Shown: positions 1 to 6,296, counted from the first letter of the stretch. The stretch: 6,296 nucleotides of DNA from JAYPEY01 sp047618185 (GCA_047618185.1 JBLHKZ010000314.1:1-6296); one strand, 5' to 3'. The notes: a model not told the origin generated them from the sequence alone. Program-made: numbers and translations.

Positions 1-2312
1 GCGGAACCTTTTGGAGTCGTGTGTCCGCGCGGTTCGTGTGTGACATGAAGCGCGACCTGGGCTTTGGCTTCGGAAAGTTGGCGCGCGCAATCGACGACGC
101 GCTCGGTGCTGACGCGCGCATCCTTATCGCCGATGCAGATCCAGACGGGACGCCCCGCGAGCGCGGCGCCTTGCTGGGCGGCGGAAAGCTTCCTGGTGAG
201 TTCGTTGTTTTCCATGCCGCTAAATTCGCGCAGGGCGGCGAGATCTGTAACAGGCGCAAAAGCCGCCGCCGCGCCAACGCGCTTGTCGCTTGCCGCGAAT
301 TGCAGCGCGTGGTAGCCGCCGCGCGAAGTTCCCGAAGCCGCGATGCGGTCTGGATCGGCTATGCCTGCCTTGATGAGATGATCGAGAACTTGCGAAAGTC
401 GCGCGTTGAAAGGCGCGACGAAATCCTCGCCCTTCTCGACGCGATTACGCCAGCCGGTGAGTCCGGAAGTTTCGCCTTTGCGGATTTGTTTACCGTGGCA
501 GGGCAGATCGATCGAGACGCAGAGCCAGCCGGAGTTTTCACTGAGAAGATTTCCACACTGCCGGAAGTAGGCAGAGGAAAGGATTGAGTCGATCGTGCCG
601 CCCAGAACGATCAGGACTGGCTGACGTTTTCCCTCACGCCGGCCCCAGACGCCAAACTCCACGCCTTCGTCGGTCTGCATCTTCTGGATGGTCTGCGATG
701 GCGGATTCGAATTGAATTCGTCGTCCGCGTAGAGCGCGAAAAGCCGGGCGTCGCCCTCGCCGGGGAAAGTGATCTTCACGGACAGTTCTTTTTCGGCTGG
801 CAATCGTGGCGATTTACTCAGAGGCCAGATGACGGGTTCGCGCACGCCAGCTTTGGAAACCAGCGCGGCGTGTTTGCCTGAATAACCGCGGATCGGGCGA
901 TCCCGTTCGTCGAGCAATTCGATGCGGAGCGGATGTTTTGCCGAAAGGTTTTCGGCGTTGGCGAAGAGGCGAAGCTCCTTGCCTGACAATGGGCTGGTGA
1001 CGCAGTGAGCAATTGTGTTCGTGAACTGCCTCGAAAGATAGCCGAAGCCGTCGCGGCGCAGGGTGGCAAGGCCGATCTCCATATCCTTCAATCGGCCGCC
1101 AGTGTCCCAGTGCGAATACCAGATCATCGTCTGGTCGCCTTCGTTGACGAAGGCGTGTCCCTGCAGCAGCGCGATGTCGTCCCACTCGCCGGGCTTGCCG
1201 CGCGGGATGATTTTGAAATCGGGAACCGGTTCACGGAAGTGAATGCCGTCGTTGCTGAGCACAAGGCCGAGATCGATGGTCACGCCCTCGTTCCATGACT
1301 TGGCTCCCTTCGGCGGCGGCGCGGGCGCGTCCTGCCACATGCCGTAAAGTCCGACCAGCACATTGCCGCGATTCCAAAGGCCGGCGCCCATATGGGTTTG
1401 TTGGCCTTTGATCGGCGGCTCCGTCAGTTGCCCGGGGCGCGCGAAGGAAAAGGCCTTGGCCTGGGACCAATGATCGAAGTCCGTGGAGCGATAGCCAAGC
1501 ATGACACGGCCGACCTTGCTGCCGTCCGGTCGCCAGGCCCAGGGCGAGGCCAATTGACCCGTCGAATAGTAGGAATCGCCAAATCGATAAAGACTGCTGA
1601 CTTCGAATCGCTCGCCCTCGGCGTTGGCCGGGCGATCCCCGACGACCTTCCAACTGAGACCATCCGCGCTGGTCGCAAGAATGGTCGCGGCCACGACGCG
1701 CTCTTTGGTTCCGATCGGGCTCATGCCGCCCTTGATGTCATCGTAGGGCGGGTGGGCGATGTAGACGGCCTTGTATCGCCGCGCGGGATCGGGATCGTCG
1801 GGTTCGTGAAGAACGGACAAAAAGTCGTTTACCTTTGTGAGCGAAAAAGGTTCGCCCTCGACGAGACAGATGTTGTTGTTCTTATTTCCCTTGAACTCCA
1901 TGAGTCCGAGATTGGGCTTGGTCCAATGCACGCCGTCGGCGCTTTCGGCGTAGCACATGGGCCGCCACCAGCCGGGCGCCTGGCCGGCCTTGAGTTCGGT
2001 TTCGAACATGCCGAGATACCACATACGGAATTTGTCGCCGTCCTTGAGCACCGTTCCGTAAAGAATGGAGTGGCCGTGGTCGGGGGCGTCTTTGGGCCCG
2101 CGTCGCAGGACGGGATTACCGGGATGTTTTTCGGCTTCGACCAGGGTGAGTTTCAGGTTGTGCTGCCAGGGGATGCTGTGGTCGTCGAAGGCGAACAGGG
2201 TTTGTTCGGCGGGCTGGGCGGCGGAGAGGCTGTGCGCGGAAAGCAGAGCGAAGATGCCAATTATCCGAAGGGAGTCCTTAAGTTTCGTAGCAGCCGAGGT
2301 CACGAGGCTCAT
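1..2312 (-). CDS. Exported three-domain protein: GH43/GH32-like propeller, beta-sandwich and C-terminal alpha/beta hydrolase (3' end beyond window)
   Basis: One uninterrupted minus-strand frame of 770 codons runs from ATG at 2312 to the window edge with no stop. Residues 1-33 look like a signal peptide (K10, K12 and R16, hydrophobic IIGIFALL, then Ser/Ala-rich). Residues about 45-425 resemble the five-bladed propeller of GH43/GH32-type proteins common in Planctomycetota and Verrucomicrobiota (NPVLRRG near 66, KFRMWYLGMF near 94, YAESADGVHWTKPNLGL at 121-137, MIWYSHWD near 396). Residues about 432-535 fit the beta-sandwich that usually ends such proteins (LRIELLDERDRPIRGYSG, then DARLFALYA). 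Residues about 545-770 form an alpha/beta hydrolase: strand PVLIVLGG, nucleophile elbow GTSRGG with Ser663, acid Asp731 in IGDKDARV and His764 in EPRGH. Known of the family: alpha/beta hydrolases are often esterases. Inferred: an exported carbohydrate esterase or deacylase with a sugar-binding or glycosidase front end; the propeller's acidic catalytic residues could not be assigned. It is third in the run, 160 nt after the sulfatase stop. The start lies inside a palindromic repeat, so ATG 2453 (in frame, +47 residues) remains possible. Confidence 0.85.
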   Translation of the reverse strand, partial: MSLVTSAATKLKDSLRIIGIFALLSAHSLSAAQPAEQTLFAFDDHSIPWQHNLKLTLVEAEKHPGNPVLRRGPKDAPDHGHSILYGTVLKDGDKFRMWYLGMFETELKAGQAPGWWRPMCYAESADGVHWTKPNLGLMEFKGNKNNNICLVEGEPFSLTKVNDFLSVLHEPDDPDPARRYKAVYIAHPPYDDIKGGMSPIGTKERVVAATILATSADGLSWKVVGDRPANAEGERFEVSSLYRFGDSYYSTGQLASPWAWRPDGSKVGRVMLGYRSTDFDHWSQAKAFSFARPGQLTEPPIKGQQTHMGAGLWNRGNVLVGLYGMWQDAPAPPPKGAKSWNEGVTIDLGLVLSNDGIHFREPVPDFKIIPRGKPGEWDDIALLQGHAFVNEGDQTMIWYSHWDTGGRLKDMEIGLATLRRDGFGYLSRQFTNTIAHCVTSPLSGKELRLFANAENLSAKHPLRIELLDERDRPIRGYSGKHAALVSKAGVREPVIWPLSKSPRLPAEKELSVKITFPGEGDARLFALYADDEFNSNPPSQTIQKMQTDEGVEFGVWGRREGKRQPVLIVLGGTIDSILSSAYFRQCGNLLSENSGWLCVSIDLPCHGKQIRKGETSGLTGWRNRVEKGEDFVAPFNARLSQVLDHLIKAGIADPDRIAASGTSRGGYHALQFAASDKRVGAAAAFAPVTDLAALREFSGMENNELTRKLSAAQQGAALAGRPVWICIGDKDARVSTERVVDCARQLSEAKAQVALHVTHEPRGHTTPKGS

Positions 2313-2362
2313 GTGGATACGGAAAATGGATAAGTGAGCCTCGTGACCTCGGCTGCTACGAA
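2284..2362. repeat. Perfect 28-nt inverted repeat with 23-nt loop (REP-like palindrome)
   Basis: Left arm 2284-2311 and right arm 2335-2362 are perfectly complementary over 28 nt and flank a 23-nt loop (2312-2334). The core of the left arm is GTAGCAGCCGAGGTCACGAG. In minus-strand mRNA this would make a very stable stem. The ATG of the downstream gene sits at the loop/stem junction, and that gene's first nine codons (MSLVTSAAT) are the arm itself. No U-tract follows, so it is not a canonical intrinsic terminator. From memory, closely similar sequences are dispersed in Verrucomicrobiota genomes; that could not be checked here. Confidence 0.95.
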
Positions 2363-2472
2363 TCGGTTGAATGGCTGGCGCCGTCTGGCAGGAAGTTTCC
2401 TTCGGAGATTGATATTTTGCGAATGAACGGAGGCGGGCGAAGAATGATTTCATGTGTTGCTTGCTGATTGCA
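2313..2472 (-). other. Interval between sulfatase and propeller/hydrolase genes; possible 47-codon N-terminal extension
   Basis: These 160 nt separate the sulfatase stop from ATG 2312. The reading frame of the downstream gene stays open upstream through the loop and right repeat arm to an in-frame ATG at 2453, only 19 nt after the sulfatase stop. The extension reads MKSFFARLRSFAKYQ and continues to 47 residues. It is not a signal peptide by itself and would bury the likely signal sequence inside the protein. No Shine-Dalgarno sequence precedes either ATG. It may be the remnant of an original 5' region interrupted by the repeat, or simply untranslated spacer. Confidence 0.4.
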
Positions 2473-4038
2473 TCAATTTGCGTCGGGGCCTTGGATCTGT
2501 TTTAGCAGTCGGCCGAGTCGTTGGACAACCTTCGGTTTTTGTTCCCAGAGATTTTGTGTTTCCGATGGATCGTTGGCGAGGTGATAGAGCTGGCCTTCCG
2601 GACCGCCGACTTTGGCGACGTCAATCGTGCGCGGAAAGGTGAAGCCGCCAGAGCCGCGATGAGGAATCAATTTCCAGGGTCCCTGGCGAATGGCGAATAC
2701 GCCCCAGAGTGAATGGTGAACCGCGTAGTCTCTCACGGGCGTCTCGGGCGTTTGGCCGAGCAACAGCGGCAGGATGTTGCGGCTATCCTCACCGGCGCCG
2801 GCCGGCAGTTTTGCATCCACGATTCCGGCGCAAGTGGCCAGCAGGTCGGTCAGCTCGATCAGGCTGGCGTTGGTCGCGCCAGCGGGCGTCTTGCCCGGCC
2901 ATCGAACCAGGAACGGCACGCGATGTCCTCCCTCCCAAATGTCGGCTTTCGTGCCGCGTAAATGGGCGTTGCCTTGATGCCCAAAGTCTTTGACGTATTT
3001 GGCGCGCTTTCCGAGGCGATAGTTTTTCTTGTCGTCGGTTTCTTTGGGCTCCCACCAGTGATAGAGCCCGCCGTTGTCCGAGGTGAAAATGACGAGCGTG
3101 TTCTCGGCGACGCCGGTGCGGTCCAGCGCGGCTAGGATGGCGCCGACAAAGGCGTCCGTCTCGACCACGAAATCGCCATATTCGCCGGCCTGGCTGCGAC
3201 CCCGAAATTCCTGATTCGGAACCAGCGGCAGATGGGGTGAGGAGAGGGGAGCGTAGAGAAAGAAGGGTTGCTTCGCATTGTCCTTGGCGCGGCGTTCGAT
3301 GTAGCGGACGGCCTCGCCGGCAAATCGCGGCATGACTCCGGTAATGGCGAAGTCCGGCGACCGGACTCCCTCATCGACCGAGATGAAATCGGTCTGCATT
3401 CGTGGATGGTGGATATCCGGGATGACGACTGGTCGATCGTTTTCGATGTAGCAGAAGGGGGACATGTTCAACGACGCGGAGATGCCGAAATACCAGTCAA
3501 AGCCGCGGGCAATGGGGCCGCCCTCGATAGCGCGGGTGTAATCCACTTCCGCGCCGGGGCGGGGCTTGGTTTTTCGATCGATCGAGACCGCTGGCATGGG
3601 CTTGCCCTGTTTGTTATGCCAGGTCATGCCGAGGTGCCATTTGCCAACGCAAGCCGTGTGGTAGCCCTTTTGTTTCAGCAGGGAGGCCACGGTCATGCGG
3701 TCCTTGTCGATCAGCGGTGGATCGAAGCCGTCGAGCACTCGGTATTTCAGACGGGTGCGCCAGGCGTAGCGGCCAGTGAGGATGCCGTAGCGCGTCGGTG
3801 TGCAAACGGCGGAGGGCGTGTGCGCATCCGTGAATCGTGTGCCTTCGCGTGCCAGACGATCCACATGCGGGGTGGGGATTTTTGACTCCGGGTTGTAGCA
3901 GCTCACGTCGCCGAAGCCGAGGTCGTCGGCGAGGATATAGACAATGTTGGGGTGAGAGGCGGCTTCAGCGCGAGATTCTGCGAAGAGGCCGGCGGCGAGA
4001 ATGGCGGAACTGATTATCCATCGGCACGGGATGTTCAT
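2473..4038 (-). CDS. Exported sulfatase, formylglycine-dependent (S1 family type)
   Basis: A complete 521-residue protein from ATG 4038. Sulfatases of this fold hydrolyse sulfate esters, using a formylglycine made from an active-site cysteine or serine. Here the cysteine-type motif CTPTRYGILTGRY places the modified residue at Cys79 with Arg83. Other expected residues are present: metal ligands Asp38-Asp39 in ILADDLGFGD and Asp321-Asn322 in FTSDNGG, Lys133 and His135 in GKWHLGM, His269 in SSPHLP, and Lys364 in RGTKADIWEGGHRVP. The C-terminal part ends with the family's LYHLANDPSETQNL. Residues 1 to about 26 are a signal peptide (hydrophobic IISSAILAAGLFA, then RAEA), so it acts in the periplasm or outside the cell. 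Maturation should need a formylglycine-generating enzyme, not in this window. A TTG at 4089 would add 17 residues ahead of the signal peptide and is rejected. The gene is 90 nt downstream of the VCBS gene. The substrate cannot be assigned; a sulfated polysaccharide is inferred from context. Confidence 0.96.
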   Translation of the reverse strand: MNIPCRWIISSAILAAGLFAESRAEAASHPNIVYILADDLGFGDVSCYNPESKIPTPHVDRLAREGTRFTDAHTPSAVCTPTRYGILTGRYAWRTRLKYRVLDGFDPPLIDKDRMTVASLLKQKGYHTACVGKWHLGMTWHNKQGKPMPAVSIDRKTKPRPGAEVDYTRAIEGGPIARGFDWYFGISASLNMSPFCYIENDRPVVIPDIHHPRMQTDFISVDEGVRSPDFAITGVMPRFAGEAVRYIERRAKDNAKQPFFLYAPLSSPHLPLVPNQEFRGRSQAGEYGDFVVETDAFVGAILAALDRTGVAENTLVIFTSDNGGLYHWWEPKETDDKKNYRLGKRAKYVKDFGHQGNAHLRGTKADIWEGGHRVPFLVRWPGKTPAGATNASLIELTDLLATCAGIVDAKLPAGAGEDSRNILPLLLGQTPETPVRDYAVHHSLWGVFAIRQGPWKLIPHRGSGGFTFPRTIDVAKVGGPEGQLYHLANDPSETQNLWEQKPKVVQRLGRLLKQIQGPDAN

Positions 4039-4128
4039 GAACGGGAAGTCTATCAGTTTTGTCGACGGGACGAAGTGAGAAAGCTCCAACCGAAATCGGA
4101 CGGGGCTGTCCCTTCGGGACTGGGACTT
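4039..4128 (-). other. Intergenic spacer between VCBS protein and sulfatase, with a small hairpin
   Basis: This 90-nt spacer holds GTCCC-TTC-GGGAC at 4108-4120, a 5-bp perfect stem with a 3-nt loop, just after the stop of the upstream gene. GGGACT is directly repeated beside it (4116-4127). No U-tract follows on the minus strand, so it is not a convincing terminator. It could be an mRNA-stability element or chance. No Shine-Dalgarno sequence is seen before the sulfatase ATG. Confidence 0.35.
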
Positions 4129-5361
4129 TCACCGCGTCGGGTTCTCATACCAGATCACGCCGAGATTTGTCCGCTCTTCGCAGGTGATGGCGTCGAGGTC
4201 GCCGTCACCGTCGAGATCGATCAGGGGGATGAGATCGTGCTTCACGCCTTTGGAGCCGCTGATGTCGTGGGCTTTCCATTTGGATTCGGTCGGGGACTTC
4301 GCGTATTCGAACCACATGACGCCGGACATGGGCGGCGTCGCGCCCTCGCAGGAAAAGACGAGGTCGAGCTGCCCGTCCAGATTGATGTCACCGGCGCTGA
4401 CACACTTGGAGCTGCCGGCGGTCTCGGGCGTGGCCTGGTAGTGCGCTTCCCATTTTGTTCCGACTGTGTTCAGGCGACGGAAGAAACCGATCTCCCGTTT
4501 CCGAATGGAGGAGATGACATCGTCTTTGCCGTCGCGATCGAGATCGACGATTTGGAGGAACATCATTTCTTTGCCACGTCCGCCGATGTGATGCTGTTTC
4601 CAGCGTTTTGTGAGTTGATTGCCGTGGCCGGGATTCTCCAGCCAGAGCGCTTCGCTGTTGGCTCCTTTTCTATCGGTGGCGACGATGTCCTCGTCGCCGT
4701 CGCCATCCATATCGGTTTTTACCAGCGACATGATCCACCCCGACTTGCGCAAGGGACGCCATTTCCAGGCGGCCAGATTGCGTGGATTCTTCGGCGATTC
4801 AAACCAGCCGATTTCGGCGCCGCCGCCTTTGGCGCTGCCGACGAGATCGACGCCGTTCTTGCCGTCGATGTCCATGGGCATGGCGAACATCCACATCATC
4901 TTTCCCTGCGACGCGGGCAAAGGCTCGGTCTTCCAGGCCTTCGGATTCAGATAGTTGGCTTTGTCCTTGGGAGCCCAGTGCACGAACATCGTTCGGGTCT
5001 TGCCCTCGCAACTGCTGACCACATCGACGGCGCCGTCGTTGTCGAGATCCACGAAGACCGCATCCTCCACGTTGGGCGTCGTGCCGACGGTGACGGCCGG
5101 CCAATTGGCCTTGGACTTCGTGGGGCCGGGATTTAGATAGACGCGTGTGATGCCGCCTTGTTCCCAGCCAGTCGCGATGTCGAGCAGGCCGTCGCCGTTG
5201 ACATCGGCCAGCCGAGTGCCGTCGGCGCCTTTGGAGGAGCCGTCAATGATGTGGCGTTTCCATGGCGCTGCGTTGGAGGCTGAAACACAGGAAACGAGGA
5301 GCGCCGCCGCAGCGAGACTAAAGGTCAGGCGGCATTGAAATCGGATAGAGAAAAACTTCAT
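4129..5361 (-). CDS. Exported FG-GAP/VCBS-repeat protein, predicted seven-bladed beta-propeller
   Basis: A complete 410-residue protein from ATG 5361. It contains seven calcium-loop motifs of the D-x-[DN]-x-D-G-x-x-D type, starting at residues 53, 105, 164, 217, 273, 325 and 382, spaced 52-59 residues apart. Each sits in a three-part unit: an aromatic strand of the WKxHxI type (Trp34, 87, 143, 199, 254, 304, 362), the acidic loop, then a WFENP-like strand about 20 residues later (for example GWFESP, LWLENP, IWYENP). Seven units match a closed seven-bladed propeller, as in FG-GAP proteins. The third loop, DIDGKNGVD, departs from the consensus. The N-terminus is a signal peptide; LVSC at 22-25 fits a lipobox, so Cys25 may be lipidated, although cleavage after SNAA near 32 is an alternative. 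No catalytic motif is recognised. It is the first gene of the run. A surface binding or scaffold role is inferred. Confidence 0.92.
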   Translation of the reverse strand: MKFFSIRFQCRLTFSLAAAALLVSCVSASNAAPWKRHIIDGSSKGADGTRLADVNGDGLLDIATGWEQGGITRVYLNPGPTKSKANWPAVTVGTTPNVEDAVFVDLDNDGAVDVVSSCEGKTRTMFVHWAPKDKANYLNPKAWKTEPLPASQGKMMWMFAMPMDIDGKNGVDLVGSAKGGGAEIGWFESPKNPRNLAAWKWRPLRKSGWIMSLVKTDMDGDGDEDIVATDRKGANSEALWLENPGHGNQLTKRWKQHHIGGRGKEMMFLQIVDLDRDGKDDVISSIRKREIGFFRRLNTVGTKWEAHYQATPETAGSSKCVSAGDINLDGQLDLVFSCEGATPPMSGVMWFEYAKSPTESKWKAHDISGSKGVKHDLIPLIDLDGDGDLDAITCEERTNLGVIWYENPTR

Positions 5362-5454
5362 GGGGAGATCGGATTGATGGGCGGATACTACCCGCGTCGG
5401 CGCCCAAAGTAGAACGGAATTTATTCCGTTGCCCGAATCGTCTACGTTCTTCCC
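5362..5454. other. Divergent intergenic region
   Basis: These 93 nt separate the start of the minus-strand VCBS gene from the proposed GTG start of the plus-strand hydrolase gene, so both promoters should lie here or just inside the hydrolase 5' end. I could not place a convincing -35/-10 pair for either direction. The only clear structure is the palindrome at 5413-5430. No ribosome-binding sequence is seen before either start. Confidence 0.5.
5413..5430. promoter_or_regulatory. 18-bp palindrome, candidate operator
   Basis: AACGGAATTTATTCCGTT has two perfect 8-bp arms (5413-5420 and 5423-5430) around a 2-bp centre. It lies 51 nt upstream of the minus-strand VCBS start and 24 nt upstream of the proposed GTG of the plus-strand gene. 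Its size and symmetry are typical of a dimeric regulator's site, and its position would allow control of both genes. The sequence shows only the symmetry; the operator role is inferred, and a hairpin in a leader transcript is an alternative. Confidence 0.45.
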
Positions 5455-6296
5455 GTGTTTCCGTTCATCAATCGCGCTTTGGATCGATTTGTTATTCGCA
5501 TGGCCGCCTCGCGGTTGTCGGAAAACCCCGCGTTTGAGTCGCGCGCCACGGAGGCGGAGGCCTTGCTCGATTGGGATGGTTTTTTTGGCGACGCTGTGGA
5601 GCCTCCGAAGAAAATCGAGTTCAATGAACTAGGAGAGTTTCATTTCCGTTCAGCTTTTGAATCTCAATGGGAGAGCAACAACACTGTGCGAGGGAGGCTT
5701 TATCCGGCAGGCGACGATTGGCGCGCGAAACCAAGCGTGATTTTGATCCATGGCTACAACGCGGATACCGCCTATCTGCGGGCGATGCCGGGCTGGGCCG
5801 AGCGGCTGACCTGGCGCGGGATCAATGGCATCCTGCTGGAACTGCCGTTCCATCTCCAACGGCGTCCCCGTGGCCGTGACGCGATCCGAGATTTCTTGTC
5901 GGCGGATCTGCTTTCGGTGGCGCAGGCCACGCATCAATCGATGTTGGATCTCCGCGCGTTGATCCGCTGGCTCAAACGAGAAGGCGCGCCAAGTGTGGGG
6001 CTTTGGGGTAATTCATTGGGCGGGTGGCTGGAGGGGCTGTTGGTATCGCACACGGATGAGGCGGATTGCGCGGCATTTCTGACGCCTGTCAGCCGGATGG
6101 ATCGCGCCTTGGTTGAAATTGATTTTGCGGCTCAAGTTTGCGGGTCCGTGGAAAGTTCAGGATTCAACGTGAACCGCCTGAGTCTGGAGCGCTTTCGTTC
6201 CTGTCTTCGTCCAGAACAGATGCTGTTTCAGGTCGGACGCGACGATGTGTTCATTCCGTTGGAAACTATGTTTGAGTTGGCCGAAACTTGGGGCGG
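5455..6296 (+). CDS. Alpha/beta hydrolase (3' end beyond window)
   Basis: A plus-strand frame, open from 5413, runs past the right edge; from GTG 5455 it gives 280 complete codons. The alpha/beta hydrolase core shows strand SVILIHGYN near 94-102, LELPFHLQRRPRGRD near 128-142, and nucleophile elbow LWGNSLGG with Ser187. The acid is probably Asp263 or Asp264 in VGRDDVFIP, and the catalytic histidine should lie beyond the window. No signal peptide is apparent; residues 1-20 look amphipathic (MFPFINRALDRF and onward), suggesting a cytoplasmic enzyme. The start is uncertain: GTG 5455 keeps this N-terminal helix, ATG 5500 is the first ATG, and neither has a Shine-Dalgarno sequence. The substrate is unknown; the family includes esterases, lipases and dienelactone-hydrolase-like enzymes. 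It diverges from the VCBS-sulfatase run, so it may or may not belong functionally with it. It is not closely similar by eye to the hydrolase domain at the left end. Confidence 0.85.
   Translation, partial: MFPFINRALDRFVIRMAASRLSENPAFESRATEAEALLDWDGFFGDAVEPPKKIEFNELGEFHFRSAFESQWESNNTVRGRLYPAGDDWRAKPSVILIHGYNADTAYLRAMPGWAERLTWRGINGILLELPFHLQRRPRGRDAIRDFLSADLLSVAQATHQSMLDLRALIRWLKREGAPSVGLWGNSLGGWLEGLLVSHTDEADCAAFLTPVSRMDRALVEIDFAAQVCGSVESSGFNVNRLSLERFRSCLRPEQMLFQVGRDDVFIPLETMFELAETWG

Noticed and set aside
21..587. Plus-strand frame of 188 codons
   Set aside because: It overlaps the hydrolase domain on the minus strand, where the GTSRGG elbow and triad are visible, and has no family features.
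1..2312. Left region read as a frameshifted pseudogene because only short closed minus-strand frames appear
   Set aside because: One minus-strand frame is intact from 2312 to the edge with coherent domains. It looks fragmented only because its stop lies outside the window.
1392..2333. Long plus-strand frame of 313 codons
   Set aside because: It is antisense to the propeller part of the minus-strand fusion gene, whose frame shows clear domain motifs. Its own translation is Gly/Val-rich and has no recognisable motif.
2284..2362. Intrinsic terminator after the sulfatase
   Set aside because: The stem is strong, but it has a 23-nt loop and no U-tract on either strand, and the arm is coding for the next gene if ATG 2312 is used.
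2284..2362. CRISPR repeat or terminal repeat of an insertion sequence
   Set aside because: There are only two arms in inverted orientation, with a 23-nt loop, no further copies in the window and no transposase.
3268..3885. Plus-strand frame of 205 codons
   Set aside because: It is antisense to the most conserved part of the sulfatase, including the CTPTR and GKWHLG motifs.
4039..4089. TTG start at 4089 for the sulfatase
   Set aside because: It would put 17 residues before a well-formed signal peptide that begins at ATG 4038.
3952..5136. Plus-strand frame of 394 codons
   Set aside because: It is antisense to the VCBS gene and the start of the sulfatase; the repeated acidic motifs are on the minus strand. 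Its length comes from GC-rich codon bias.

Overview
The window looks like chromosomal DNA from a GC-rich, polysaccharide-degrading bacterium of the Planctomycetota-Verrucomicrobiota-Chlamydiota group, more likely Verrucomicrobiota. Three things point there: an exported formylglycine-type sulfatase, an exported FG-GAP/VCBS propeller protein and an exported glycoside-hydrolase-like propeller in one run of genes; no Shine-Dalgarno sequence at any start; and a palindromic repeat (core GTAGCAGCCGAGGTCACGAG) of a kind I recall as dispersed in Verrucomicrobiota genomes. The taxonomic call is an inference. No rRNA or marker gene is present.

Layout. Three genes lie in tandem on the minus strand. Transcription order is: (1) 5361-4129, a 410-residue seven-bladed FG-GAP/VCBS propeller with a lipoprotein-like signal; (2) 4038-2473, a complete 521-residue sulfatase with all expected active-site residues; (3) 2312-1, a gene that runs off the left edge without a stop. 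The third gene is easily missed because its frame has no stop inside the window. It encodes at least 770 residues: signal peptide, GH43/GH32-like propeller, beta-sandwich, and a C-terminal alpha/beta hydrolase with a visible Ser-Asp-His triad. On the plus strand, diverging from gene 1, a second unrelated alpha/beta hydrolase starts near 5455 and runs off the right edge.

Between genes 2 and 3 lies a perfect inverted repeat with 28-nt arms and a 23-nt loop (2284-2362). One arm contains the start codon and first codons of gene 3. Between the divergent genes is an 18-bp near-perfect palindrome (5413-5430), a candidate operator. There is no gene-free stretch over 300 bases, and I see no tRNA, rRNA, CRISPR array or transposase.

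Working model (inference): the minus-strand genes form one operon for an exported carbohydrate-processing set. The sulfatase would remove sulfate esters, the propeller/esterase fusion would act on glycosidic or ester linkages of the same polymer or be a carbohydrate-binding esterase, and the VCBS propeller would be a surface-attached binding or scaffold protein.
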